64,000 nt of DNA from Hypomyces perniciosus (taxonomy: Eukaryota > Ascomycota > Sordariomycetes > Hypocreales > Hypocreaceae), in assembly GCA_008477525.1 (NCBI GenBank), contig SPDT01000007.1, forward strand, positions 5,890,001-5,954,000, read 5' to 3'. This document shows positions 25,900-35,762 of the stretch, one piece after another. A program made the position numbers and the translations under genes. The notes under the pieces are model-generated. The model was not told the origin of the DNA. It searched no databases and saw nothing but the letters and a program-made list of their open reading frames with translations. Position 1 is the first letter of the stretch. Each line of letters begins with the position of its first letter.

Positions 25900-26811
25900 T
25901 CAATCATTCTTATACAATTCCTCACCATCTATCCAACTCATAACCTCCCCATCCACCAACCCTCTCACTCCCTCTCCCTTCTTCACCATCTCCCTCACCC
26001 TCGAACTACTCACACCTCCAATCTCCCCATCTCCCTGCACCAAATCCACCCTCTTCGCCCAAGCCTTATCCCCCCCTACACCTTCCAACTTCCCTTCCCC
26101 AAGTTCCCTGATATACGCTTCCTGCTCTTCCTTATCACCCCACTCATCATCCAACCTCATCGTAACTCTCATCCTCGCACGCTCAAAAAAGGGCCCCAGC
26201 GCTGTTTTCATGCCCCCAGGGTAGTATTTAGGATTAAATATCCGAATCACCGTATCAAACCCTACCAGGAACACTTGCTCTGGCCCATCCTGCGTAGTAG
26301 TAGTATCGTCCTTGTAAAATCCACCCTCGGATATTGCCCTCGCCTTATCATGAAAATACGGCATCTTCGTAACTGCCACATCAATCTCCACCCCCTTCTC
26401 CCCATGATGCCGTAGACTCTCAAGCAAAGCCCGTCCAAACCCCTCCATCATCCCCAACCTCACCGGAAAACTCGCCGGCTTCGGCGCTTTGTCCGCATTA
26501 TTCACACTCAGCAACAACATCAACCTCCTTCCCCCTTCCTCGCCCCCCGCCCACTCTAGCGCTGACTTGGCCATCTGCGCATGAGCCTTGGTCGGGGGAT
26601 TAAAACTGGAATCCAGGACTATAAGTTTCCGGATGTTGGAGTTGGAGGAAAGGGGTCGTGCCGTAGGTGAGGTGTTGCTGAGGTGGGGAAGGGTGCAAAA
26701 GACACGAAAGACATCTTGAGAGGATTGGAAGGATGTGAGGGAGCGGGAGAAGAAGTCGAACAAGTGCTTTGGATTGGGTCGCATAGAGAGTGGATGAGCT
26801 TCTGCGCTCAT
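25900..26811 (-). CDS. pof1: Nicotinamide-nucleotide adenylyltransferase, Pof1-like
   Basis: A single exon encodes 303 residues. After about 60 poorly conserved residues comes a nucleotidyltransferase Rossmann fold: KLIVLDSSFNPPTKAH carries the nucleotide-binding PxxxAH variant of the (H/T)xGH motif at 72-77, and VSSSRVR at 267-273 is the ISSTxxR-type ATP motif. Length and layout match fungal Pof1 proteins (yeast Pof1, 258 residues), which transfer AMP to nicotinamide mononucleotide in NAD+ synthesis and salvage. The coding strand is strongly enriched in G over C in the third quarter of the gene. Start at 26811; a second Met lies at residue 10. An uncharacterised cytidylyltransferase-like role is a weaker alternative. 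Confidence 0.85.
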   Translation of the reverse strand: MSAEAHPLSMRPNPKHLFDFFSRSLTSFQSSQDVFRVFCTLPHLSNTSPTARPLSSNSNIRKLIVLDSSFNPPTKAHAQMAKSALEWAGGEEGGRRLMLLLSVNNADKAPKPASFPVRLGMMEGFGRALLESLRHHGEKGVEIDVAVTKMPYFHDKARAISEGGFYKDDTTTTQDGPEQVFLVGFDTVIRIFNPKYYPGGMKTALGPFFERARMRVTMRLDDEWGDKEEQEAYIRELGEGKLEGVGGDKAWAKRVDLVQGDGEIGGVSSSRVREMVKKGEGVRGLVDGEVMSWIDGEELYKND

Positions 26812-27241
26812 TGCGATGTATGTGTATTGCGTGAATTGAGCAATGTTGAAGTTGAATGCCGGGATGCGGGGGAACTCGGCCTGAAACGCCAGCTAGCTTA
26901 CATATGAAAATCCTCACCATACCATACAGACAAGATTGACAATCGTACGAAGTAGTATATACTTCGTATATCCCAAATGGACAACCCACCACCTGATGCC
27001 CTCGCCGCAATAAATCCTTCCTTCCTTCCTAGTTGTTATTCGTTAGCCGTTGCAGCCGCGTATTTCATGCTGGATTTCCTTACCTCAAGTTTGCTCGCTG
27101 GACGTTCTACAACGATTGTTGTTGTTTCATCTCATCCTCCTTTGATCTCCTCTGGCTTGTTTCAGAGAGGCTTGTACCGGGATAAATAGATTAGCCATCA
27201 TCAAGCACAGTACTCAGTACTGCGAAAGGCTTACCCTCGTC
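26812..27241. other. Intergenic spacer
   Basis: This space separates the adenylyltransferase start from the 3' end of the NLR relic. It has a TACGAAGTAGTATATACTTCGTA imperfect palindrome near 26946-26970 and a CCTT microrepeat near 27017-27030. No gene is seen. Confidence 0.65.
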
Positions 27242-29168
27242 CTAATACGGCTCGTTCCTTCCCTTTTCCTTTTGCCTGAGAAGTGTATCTGCGAGGTATC
27301 TCCTGCTTTTGAGCGTATCAGGATGCTCAGCCCCTAGCACCTTAATATATAGCTCCAGCGTCTTCTGATGCATTGTCTCTGCCTGCTTGTACTTCCCTTG
27401 GCTATATAGCACGTTTGCGAGGTTAAGCCTGCTTTTAAGCGTATCAGGATGCTCTGCCCCTAGCACCTTAATACGCAGCTCCAGCGTCTTCTGATGCATT
27501 GTCTCTGCCTGCTTATACTTCCCTTGGCTATATAGCACGTTTGCGAGGTTTCCCCTGCTCATAAGTGTATTAGGATGCTCGGCCCCTAGCACCTTAATAT
27601 ACAGCTCCAGCGTCTTCTGATGCATTGTCTCTGCCTGCTTGTACTTCCCTTGGCTATATAGCGCGTTTGCGAGATTATTCCTGCTTGAAAGCGTCTCGGG
27701 ATGCTCTGCCCCGAGCACTTTAACATATGCTTCCGTCGTCTTCCGGCTTATTGTCTCAGCCTCCTTATACTTCCCCAGTAAGTAGTGGCTCTTGGCTACA
27801 TTCAAGAGAAGCCTCCACTTCGTCAGATCATTGGTTGAATCCTCTCGGAATTCTAATGCTGCAAGGATATGCGGTAGATATCTTGTCCAAACCATCCTAG
27901 TCTCGTGCGTTGGCAAGGGAAATACTTCGTCGAGCCTCTGAATCACCGTCGTAGCAATTGTATGCACCTCCCCTTTGGCTGCGAGCCAGTTCCGCATCGA
28001 CAGTCGGACAAGTCTATGCATCTGATACGACTCTTGGCCATCTTGTTCTGTAATGAATGCATATGACTTCAGCACGGCGATGGCCTCGCGGGCCTCTAAT
28101 TCATCCTCGCATGGTGGTAGGAGACGTTCTGGAATGTCCTTTTCGGCGAGAAACGACAAAAACCGGAGGTATTGCGCCCTGATCATTAAAGTCCTTGCTC
28201 AGCAGTTCGATCAGGCGCTTGTCACTAGACTGGAAGTAATCGAGGTATTTTGCGACCGTCATCCTCGTCTTTGCCATGTATGCAGATGCCTGCTTGATAG
28301 CAAGCGGCAGATCGGCCAGGAGGTCCAGCAATCTCTCTATGCTTTGCGTGTCACTTATCTGATGTGCCGGTAATTTTTTCTGTAATAAATCGACTGCTTC
28401 ATCCCTTGTCATCTCCGACAGATGGATGATGCCGTTCTGATGGATGTCTAGATTTTGTGCGACGTCGCTATTCCGCGTTGTGACCAAGATAGAGCCTCGA
28501 AGGCTAAAGGGAAGAAAGTCAAACAATGGTGTAGCCTGGTTGAAGAGTAGCTCGATGTCATCGGCGTTATCGATAATCAAGAGCCAGTCACTCCTGCTAT
28601 TGCTAAGGGCTGTCTTGACGAGCAACTTGACATCGGCCTTGTCCTCATCAATCCCAGGAATCTTGAGCTCTCGGCCGATGTCGCGGAAGGCGTTCTCAAA
28701 CGTAGTCGCATCCACAGCCGGAACCCAGAATATAGAGCAGTCTGGGTGTCCTTTGCGGACCCGGTAGGCCGCCTCCAGCACAATCTGTGTCTTGCCGACC
28801 CCACCGAGGCCTTCGATGGCTGTCCGCTGACAGTCATCTGGGTCTGCCCCAGGTGGTATTCTCTCGAGAACCTGGTTCAGGGTCGACTGACGACCAACGA
28901 AGTCCCTGTTACGGCCTAACGGGACGACCCAATGGGGCGCATCATGCTCGTTGGCGGGAGAGTCGCGTTTCACATCGGTCCCGTAGTGGTGAATGTTGTA
29001 CTCGTATGTGTTCCCAACCCGGACATGTCCCTGTCCCTCTGCCCGTATAGCTTCAACAGCATTATTCGTACTCGGGGCAGCGGAGTTTTGGCCGTCGGTC
29101 CTCAATCGAACTGGCATACACTCAAGATTTGCGAGTTCGTGTGGTTTCGCCATCCCTAGGGCCTGCAT
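27242..29168 (-). pseudogene. TPR-type NLR (NB-ARC) gene broken by a deletion
   Basis: The 5' part (29168 down to about 28180) encodes an NB-ARC ATPase module: P-loop GLGGVGKTQ near residue 120, a Walker-B-like LLIIDNADD, TTRNSDVA and a DLPLAIKQASAY motif. After DFNDQG the frame changes and resumes in another frame with AQYLRFLSFLAEKDIP, the start of the winged-helix region, followed by an LHRLVRLSMRNWL-like block and about five TPR units to a stop at 27242. About 30 residues normally found between these points (the NPVATTWLISF...DPLA region of the family) are missing, and the frame change fits a loss of 3n+2 bases. The upstream frame ends about 80 bp later, so the product would be a truncated NB-ARC protein of about 355 residues. 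Intact relatives act in fungal non-self recognition and cell death. No clear N-terminal effector domain was found upstream. Confidence 0.8.
27300..27725 (-). repeat. Near-identical 126-bp TPR-coding repeats
   Basis: The word CCCTTGGCTATATAG recurs at 27395, 27521 and 27647, exactly 126 bp (42 codons) apart, within units that differ at only a few positions. Each unit encodes one kinesin-light-chain-like TPR with YSQGKYKQAETMHQKTLEL and KVLGAEHP. A more diverged unit lies on the 5' side. Confidence 0.92.
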
Positions 29169-30064
29169 GTCACCCCGAGAGGTGCGTGGAATCAGAGAAC
29201 GACTTGAAGGTCTCTTGTTGAAATCTGGTGCAACAGTTTAGGTTTGGTGGCTTGTGTTTGGCTGCAGAGATGGATGATTTGCTCAGGCCAGCGATGAAGA
29301 TGTCTGGTTGCAGAGGGTTTGACAGGTAGTGTAGTTGCCTTGCGTCGGCTCAAGGCATCTACCTCAAGGCGTATGAATGCAATATATGATGAGTTGCGAG
29401 CATCTGAGGAACCAAAGAGGGCTAGGAACAGTTGGGCATGAGAATCGGTGAGACGAAGTAGAGTACCGCAGCCAAGTGCGGGGGAACCACTGGAGCCTGC
29501 CACATGGCCAAGACGAGATGGTGCTGCCCGCCTTCATAATAGATGAGGCTCGAAGACGTTGAGCGCAAGCTGGTGGGAAGACGGGCCACTCAGAGTACGA
29601 GTACTCCAAGTGTGAGGGTCAGAGCTCTGCCCCGTGGATTCTCGATTGGTGCCCATTATTGCATCGGCGCCTAATCTTGTTTCGTAGTGCCAGTGGAACG
29701 CCCTAGCCGTTACAGGCAGTAGTCAGGCACTGGCGCTAAAGTGCTGGTCGTCGATCTTGATAGCTTCATCCTAGACCTCTTCCCTAGTGTCCATATGGCA
29801 TAATCATTCGTAATCTGTTCCGAACTGCTCGGCCAGCTGGATGTACTTGAATCGAAGTATCCTAGGAGTTTATTAGAATACTTCAGCAGAAAAGAAAATC
29901 ACTAATGCAGTTGGGTTCAAAAAATACCCATATTGTCCATCGAAGCTATTTGATGCTAGTATTTAATAGATGCTTCCTCTATACTTCTGGAACGCGAACA
30001 TCTTGCGTCATTATTGACCAACCAAATTGTACGCGGACATAGAATCCCCGGACAAACCTTGATA
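29169..30064. other. Region between NLR relic and vps11
   Basis: This 0.9-kb space holds the upstream side of the NLR relic and the 3' UTR of vps11. A minus-strand open frame at about 29192-29503 could be a remnant of an NLR N-terminal domain, but it is not recognisable and ends before the NB-ARC frame. An AGAGTACGAGTACTCC near-palindrome is near 29595. Confidence 0.55.
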
Positions 30065-33000
30065 TCAAACTGTCTCCGGATTCTGCACATCCATAACCCC
30101 CCGCGAGAACCACTCCGCAATTGTCGAAAACCGATCGTCGCTGCGCTCCAGATCTCCCTTGAATAAATCATGTCTCTCTGCTCTCTCTTTCTGCCCCTCC
30201 CTCATCTTCCGGATCACGTCGTTCTCACCCGCGCACTTGGGACACTCCACTTCATCCTCACTGCTACCGCCGCGGAGACATCGCTGATGGAAGCTGTGCT
30301 TGCAGAGGAAGTGCACCGCAGGGAGGTCCAGCCCCTGACCGCAGTCGGAGCAGCGCGTCGCCTGGAAAACAGTGGGCTTCGTGCCGAGGTCTGCCAACTC
30401 GGTTCGCCGCTTTTCAGTATCGGTGCGGAGTGTGGATATCCGATGGCGATTTGAGGCAATCTCCTTGCGCTCGCGTGTAATCGTACCGTGCAGGTATGGC
30501 TTAATCATGCCCATAGTCGCCACGCCACCGCCGGATGGCTGTCCAACTAAAGTTTGGATGACTTGTAAAGGAGCCATGAGTCCGTCCTTGTCAATCTTGG
30601 CGAGAACCGCTGCCAATTCATCTGGCCCAGCTTCTTCCAGCACCCTAGGATCAGATGTAAGATACGCCAATGCTGCGGGATACAGCTGCGGCTCCTCAGG
30701 TCCATATTTCCTCAGTGCCTTCATCGCCCCTCGAGTGTCCTTCGCAGATGTGTAGGACCTGAAAATGTCGGACAGTAAGCCAGCCTGTTCCTTGACCAAA
30801 ACGGTGCCATCTTGGAAATTGGATAGGTGTGATAGCAGCAGCACATTCGAGCTCTCCATAGGAACATGCTCTCCCTCGATGAGCTTTTTTGCCTTGGCCT
30901 CCCATTCCTCCTTATGCTGGCTTCCCTTTTTCTCGTTTGATTTGTACAGATACATCTCGAACAAAGTAGTATATAGGTCGGTACTGTGAGCTGCCTTTAG
31001 GTCGTTCTCTTCAAGGCATGCCTCAAGGAACACGATGAACTCATCGGGGTGGTCAATGAAGGATGAAAATGCTGTTCGAGGCGGTGGAGGGGTATATTTT
31101 GGCGGAGGCTCATCGTCATCGTTGGCAACAGGTGCTGCGTCTGTCGGGGCTATTCCTGGACTTGCGGCTGGGGTAGCGGTCATATATGATGGCAGAGCAA
31201 GAAGGTTGGTGAGGTTTTGCACAGCACTAGCGGCTCCAGCGGTAAACCCGCTGTTTGCGACCACTTCCGCATTTTCCACGGGTATCACCGTCCGCCGAGG
31301 CCTGTAGTTCCCTGTGTAATAATCCACATAGAGCTTCGTGGCGTTCTTGGGACAGTTCTCGATCAGGACTCGGGCATATCTTTGTAAACACGGATACGCC
31401 TAAGGCTGTTAGCTATGGACATGGGCTTAACAGCACGGGGTACGAACAATCTCCGGGTCTTGGTGCCAGATGTAGTCCAGCGCGTCTTCATAACTTTTCG
31501 AGTCCTCGATCAGAATATCCACCACAAGCTCAGTCTCGCCGTGCTTTTTGGCAAGATACGCAGCCTGCTGGTAGTATCCGCCTTGACGGCACATGGCAAT
31601 GGCAGTGTCCAAGTCGAACTTGAGATCTCCCGGAGACATAATAAACTTCTCCAGTTTGTTTATATCCTTGAGTTTTGCATAGCAGTTGAGCAGTAGCGTC
31701 GTGTGATCGGCCGTGGCCCTTCTATGCTCATGCAGTTGTTCCAAGTATTGGATGAGATTATGTATTCGTTGTGTGTCGAGAAACTGGTCCGTCAGCAATA
31801 CTCTAATCACTTGTATGAATGAAAACATACCTTTCGAATGACCTGTGATGGCTCGGTGGCATCAATCGCCCGTATGTACTGGAGCATAGCACCGTCGTAG
31901 TCCGACTTTTGGTACAAATGATCGCCAAATCGGCGGTATATCAGGCTTTGCTGCTCACTGCTCATATTCGAGTTCTGGGCCAGCTCAATAGCAAGCGGAA
32001 ACATGTTCCGCTGGTAGAGCATCTCCAAACGCTGCTGAAGTGCTTTCTCGTGATATTGATAGACCTGAGAAGTTAGCAGGTAATCTACAACAGAGGAGGA
32101 GGCGCCTACCTTGCCCTCTTCTGTGATTGTAAACAAATCGCCCCAAACTTCAAAGATGAAGCGAACTGGAGATATGAGTGTCTCAGTGTGACCAATCACT
32201 CGGAGGTCCGTCTCTAATAGGATAAATGTTGATGAATTGAAGAGGCTGTCTGAGGTCGCGGTACCAAATCGTCGCCTCATAGCATCGGGATCTCTGGTGG
32301 TACCCCCCGAAGGAGGGCCCGCCAGTGCAATGTAGTCGTTGTATATCGATATTAGTCGTTTTGGTGACTCGTAGGCCCGAGGAGGACCTCGCCCGTCCAG
32401 CCTGTACGTGTAGATGGCGTCGTCTCTAGCCACTACTACATCACCGGTCTTGGGATCGAGAGTCATGCAGCCTGCCGCACATCCAGAGTCCTCAATCGTC
32501 TTTGGCGGTAACCCTTGCCCCCTCTTTGACAGCCCAAGTCTTAAAATCCTCGATGTGGTAGAGACGAATAGTGTTGTTGAGCTATCATGCGTCGCTAGTT
32601 GGACGCCAGTTATCGGTTCTTCCGACTCGTATACGATGCGTTGTTTCGTTCCCAGGTCGTGAACAAGGTCGCCTCGGATCACTGTCACGGCACCGTTCGC
32701 GAAGCCGACAGCAATCTGCGTAAGATCATCAAGCGCGGTGAAGGCGGATATCTTTCGTCAAGTCAGCAGCATTTCCCAGACTGACAGACAATATGCTTCG
32801 GAAACATACTGGAAACTGTCGTCTTCCATTGCTGATTGTCAACGTGCTCAAGCAAGTCGGCATGTTCGTCTTCTTAATCAACTTATCCAAGGCCCAAGCC
32901 TTCAACACCGGCTCGCTGCTCATGTCCTCCTGCTAGCTGTCAGCACCCTATCCAAGGCCCCAAACCAACAACACCAATTCCGTATAGTCCGCGCGGCTCC

Positions 33001-33367
33001 AAACGTCTCGAGGACTCACCGCAACTGTTACCAGCAAGCTCGTTCCCTCCACCTGACGCATGTGCGTTATCCGACCCGTCTCATGTGCCTGGAACTTCCG
33101 AGCCACCTTCCAGCTCTTCCCAATGATGCTGACCCATCCATCGTTCGACCCGATAAACAGACTATCGGAGCCTGCGCAGACGCTGGATATCTCGTTGCTC
33201 TCGAAGAGCTGGTGGGTCTCTTCGTCAGGCAGGGAGACCTGCGAGACGTCGAAGAAGTCAAACGACTTCCACTGTAGATTGCGTTAGCCCGCATATATAT
33301 GAGGCGGGTTGAAGCTCTAGAGGAACTCGGATCCGAGCAATGCTGGTTCACGTACCGAGATGGCCAT
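30065..33367 (-). CDS. vps11: Vacuolar protein sorting protein Vps11 (HOPS/CORVET core)
   Basis: Seven exons (33356..33367, 33020..33271, 32810..32929, 32110..32751, 31831..32064, 31448..31783, 30065..31399) give 976 residues. All six introns are phase 0 and 45-90 nt long; exon 1 codes for only MAIS. The N-terminal half is a WD/beta-propeller-like region beginning WKSFDFFDVSQV. An alpha-solenoid clathrin-repeat region follows (LYQRNMFPLAIELAQ, RRFGDHLYQKSDYDGAM, TTLLLNCYAKLKD). A RING-H2 finger lies at about 882-921, from CSDCGQG to CPKC. Vps11 tethers endosomes, vacuoles and autophagosomes before fusion. The last intron has an unusual GTTCGT donor but is needed to join the frames. A Pro-rich, acidic insertion at about 605-640 interrupts the solenoid. 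Confidence 0.93.
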
Positions 33368-33837
33368 TCTGTCGCATTGGAGAGGCGGCGGTTGGGGAAT
33401 CGTTGGAGCTGTTGGCGCGCGATGACGATGGCGGGACAATGGCTGGAGCTTTAGGTGGAACTCTCAGGTTGTCACACTACGAGTACTTACTGCTTAGCCT
33501 GGGGACGCCACAGTGGCTTGTCATTCACCCCCTATGCCTTGGGCAAGTTATGTAAGTTAGGTATCTTTGAACTTCAGCAAAACAATTCAATTTCATGCAA
33601 TACTCTGAATAAACATACAGAATTTGATGCTTAACAATATTACTCGCAGTTGTCATAGGCTCAAGGGTATCACGTATGCCGATATAGAAGCCTCCACCCC
33701 ATGAAGTCCTCCCAACCAGCCCAATCCTTCATATTAGCCCACCCATATAAACAGAAACCAGTCAATACCTGCCTCTCCTAGAACACCTATATGAAAACAA
33801 CAGAAAACATGAGCCATTACTTAGTGCAATTTCGATT
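33368..33837. other. Spacer upstream of vps11
   Basis: This 470-bp space would hold the vps11 promoter and the 3' UTR of the next minus-strand gene. An ACTACGAGTACTTA word is near 33477. No gene is visible. Confidence 0.65.
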
Positions 33838-35014
33838 TTAATCCTCCCTTGCTGCTACTGCCGCCGAGCCTTCGTAGGACACCTCGCGAGGACTAGCCAG
33901 TGCAACGCTGCCGCTAATGCTGTCGGGTCTTCCATGTCCGAAGCGGCCGCTTCTAACACTGGCGCCATCACCATGTTTTGTGTAGAGGCTGTTTCGCTCA
34001 CTGGGGATGGCTGGTGCTACTCCGGTGGCAGAATAGATGCTGTTCCGCTCTGCACCGAGCCTCGAGGCGTTGTGCATGTTAGACGTGGGTGTCATTCCGG
34101 TGTCAATGTTGGCGCTGAGGATACTGAGCGGCAGACTTTCACGACTGCCACCCCACAATGACGATGGGGCGAGGGCGCGAACGGATGCATCTGTATCCAT
34201 CGACCGACGACGGCGCCTCTTGCTCGACGAGGCCAGAGTCAAAATGGACGCGTCATCAGTCAAGAGGTTGTTGGCAGTGGCGGTTGTATATGTGGTCGGG
34301 TGGCTGTTCGGAGTCAGATATGCGGGAATAGCCGAGGCCGGAGTAGTCGTCGGGAACGGTTGACTGAACTGGATCGACTGGGAGTTGCTGTGTGTCGGCG
34401 CAACCGGGTGGTGCCCCCCGTTCACGGCGAGCGATTGGATGGTTGTCAAAGTCGTCGCCAGCGACCGGACGGAGGGCGCAGGGCTTGAGAAAGTGCTATC
34501 GCACCCTCTTCTGGAATCATGGCCTCCACCCATTGTGCGACTCGTACCAGTTACAGAGCTCGGTGCGTGGCTACGCGGTGCCTCGATCTCTGTGGATGCA
34601 GTCCCCGCCATGCTCCGACCACCCGCTGTCGGCGGTGCATGGCCATCCATCGAGTAGCGCACTGGCTGTTCCAAAGATATCATGCTGCCGCTGTTATGTG
34701 GTGCTGTGAAGGAAAACGAACCCTCGCCATTGGGGCGGCCGTGGCCAATGTAGCCGGATTGCGGGTATGGGTTATTGAGCTTGGGGTCGCGCCTGATCTT
34801 CGTGTATCGCTTGTGCCGTTCACCTCGTTCACCATCAGAGGATGATTTGAAGTTGGTGAGTTTCTTGACCCATGTTGAAAAGTGTCTTCGCCGATGCGCC
34901 TGGCGGTCTGGAGGGGGGTTAGCTTGGACATGGCGGATTCAAGACTGAGGATAGGGGAGAGGAGAGTGTAAGATCCCTACCATGTGTCTCGGGGATAAAG
35001 TCAGTCGTCGCCAT
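33838..35014 (-). CDS. Uncharacterised Ser/Thr-rich fungal protein
   Basis: Two exons (34981..35014, 33838..34907) are joined across a 73-nt intron (GTAGGG, GCTAAC, CAG) to give 367 residues. Exon 1 codes for MATTDFIPETH plus one base. The only compact block is basic and near the N-terminus (about 15-60): RRRHFSTWVKKLTNF, then HKRYTKIRRDPKLNNPYPQSGY. The rest is low-complexity, rich in Ser, Thr, Ala and Pro, with an Arg5 run (about residue 245) that could be a nuclear localisation signal. No catalytic domain, membrane segment or signal peptide is seen. Many ascomycetes have a protein with a similar N-terminal block, but I know of no function. It is divergent from mlh3 with 748 bp between starts. 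Confidence 0.72.
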
Positions 35015-35762
35015 GAAGACTGGGGAAGTTGTTTCTCTGCAGGATAGTTCGAAAGTAGGCGAGGCGACAAGACAACGGAGGATGACGCTGGTTGACAGCG
35101 TCGGGTATGAAGCGCCTTATCAGCAGACGAACAAAGGCGTGAGGGCGCGATGGAATGCAAGCCGGAAGACGCGGCGGTTCACAGAGATTCCAGGCGACTG
35201 CCCGAGAAAGGAGAGACACGCTAATCAAATTGGTGCTGGTGAGACTGATCGATACCCGCAAGGGCATCCTGGTAGTAGTAGTAGTACTGCAGCGCAAAGA
35301 GGCGAAATAATAATAGCACACGTATGGAGTAGCGTCTGGCTTGGGGATGGATGACACCCGATGCGAGCAGGGGCACGTCACGTGATATACAGGAGGGAGT
35401 TATGTGACGACAGTTAGCAGCCAACAGCGGCAGATATTGCGCTTCAGCTAGTATACCTACGCAGAAAGGAGCAGAAAGAATTTCAACTGTGAACAGGATC
35501 TTTAGCTCAGGACGAGGTCCTTTCATGATACTACGAGTACTTCGTAGAGGCGTGTCAGAATGACCAGACACCACTGACACCATCCCACGTTGAGACCCTG
35601 ACAATGGTGGCGCTAACGGCCTATCGATACTGCCCCCAGCTTCCAGAGCTGAACACACGTCACAGCCATTAATCAGCCATTCTCAGACACTCTCTTCTTC
35701 TCTCCTTCTCCCCTTCTCCCACCGCCTTTCTCTCAACCACGCATGATGAGGCATCATGTGCC
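35015..35762. other. Divergent promoter region, Ser-rich gene / mlh3
   Basis: Both start codons point away from this 748-bp space. It contains TACGAGTACTTCGTA at about 35531-35545, a TAGTAG triplet run near 35273-35285 and a C/T-rich tract at 35690-35730 just before the mlh3 start. No gene is credited. Confidence 0.65.

Noticed and set aside
28101..28190. An intron explaining the frame change in the NLR gene
   Set aside because: About 30 conserved residues are missing at the junction, so sequence has been lost, and no GT-AG pair restores the frame.
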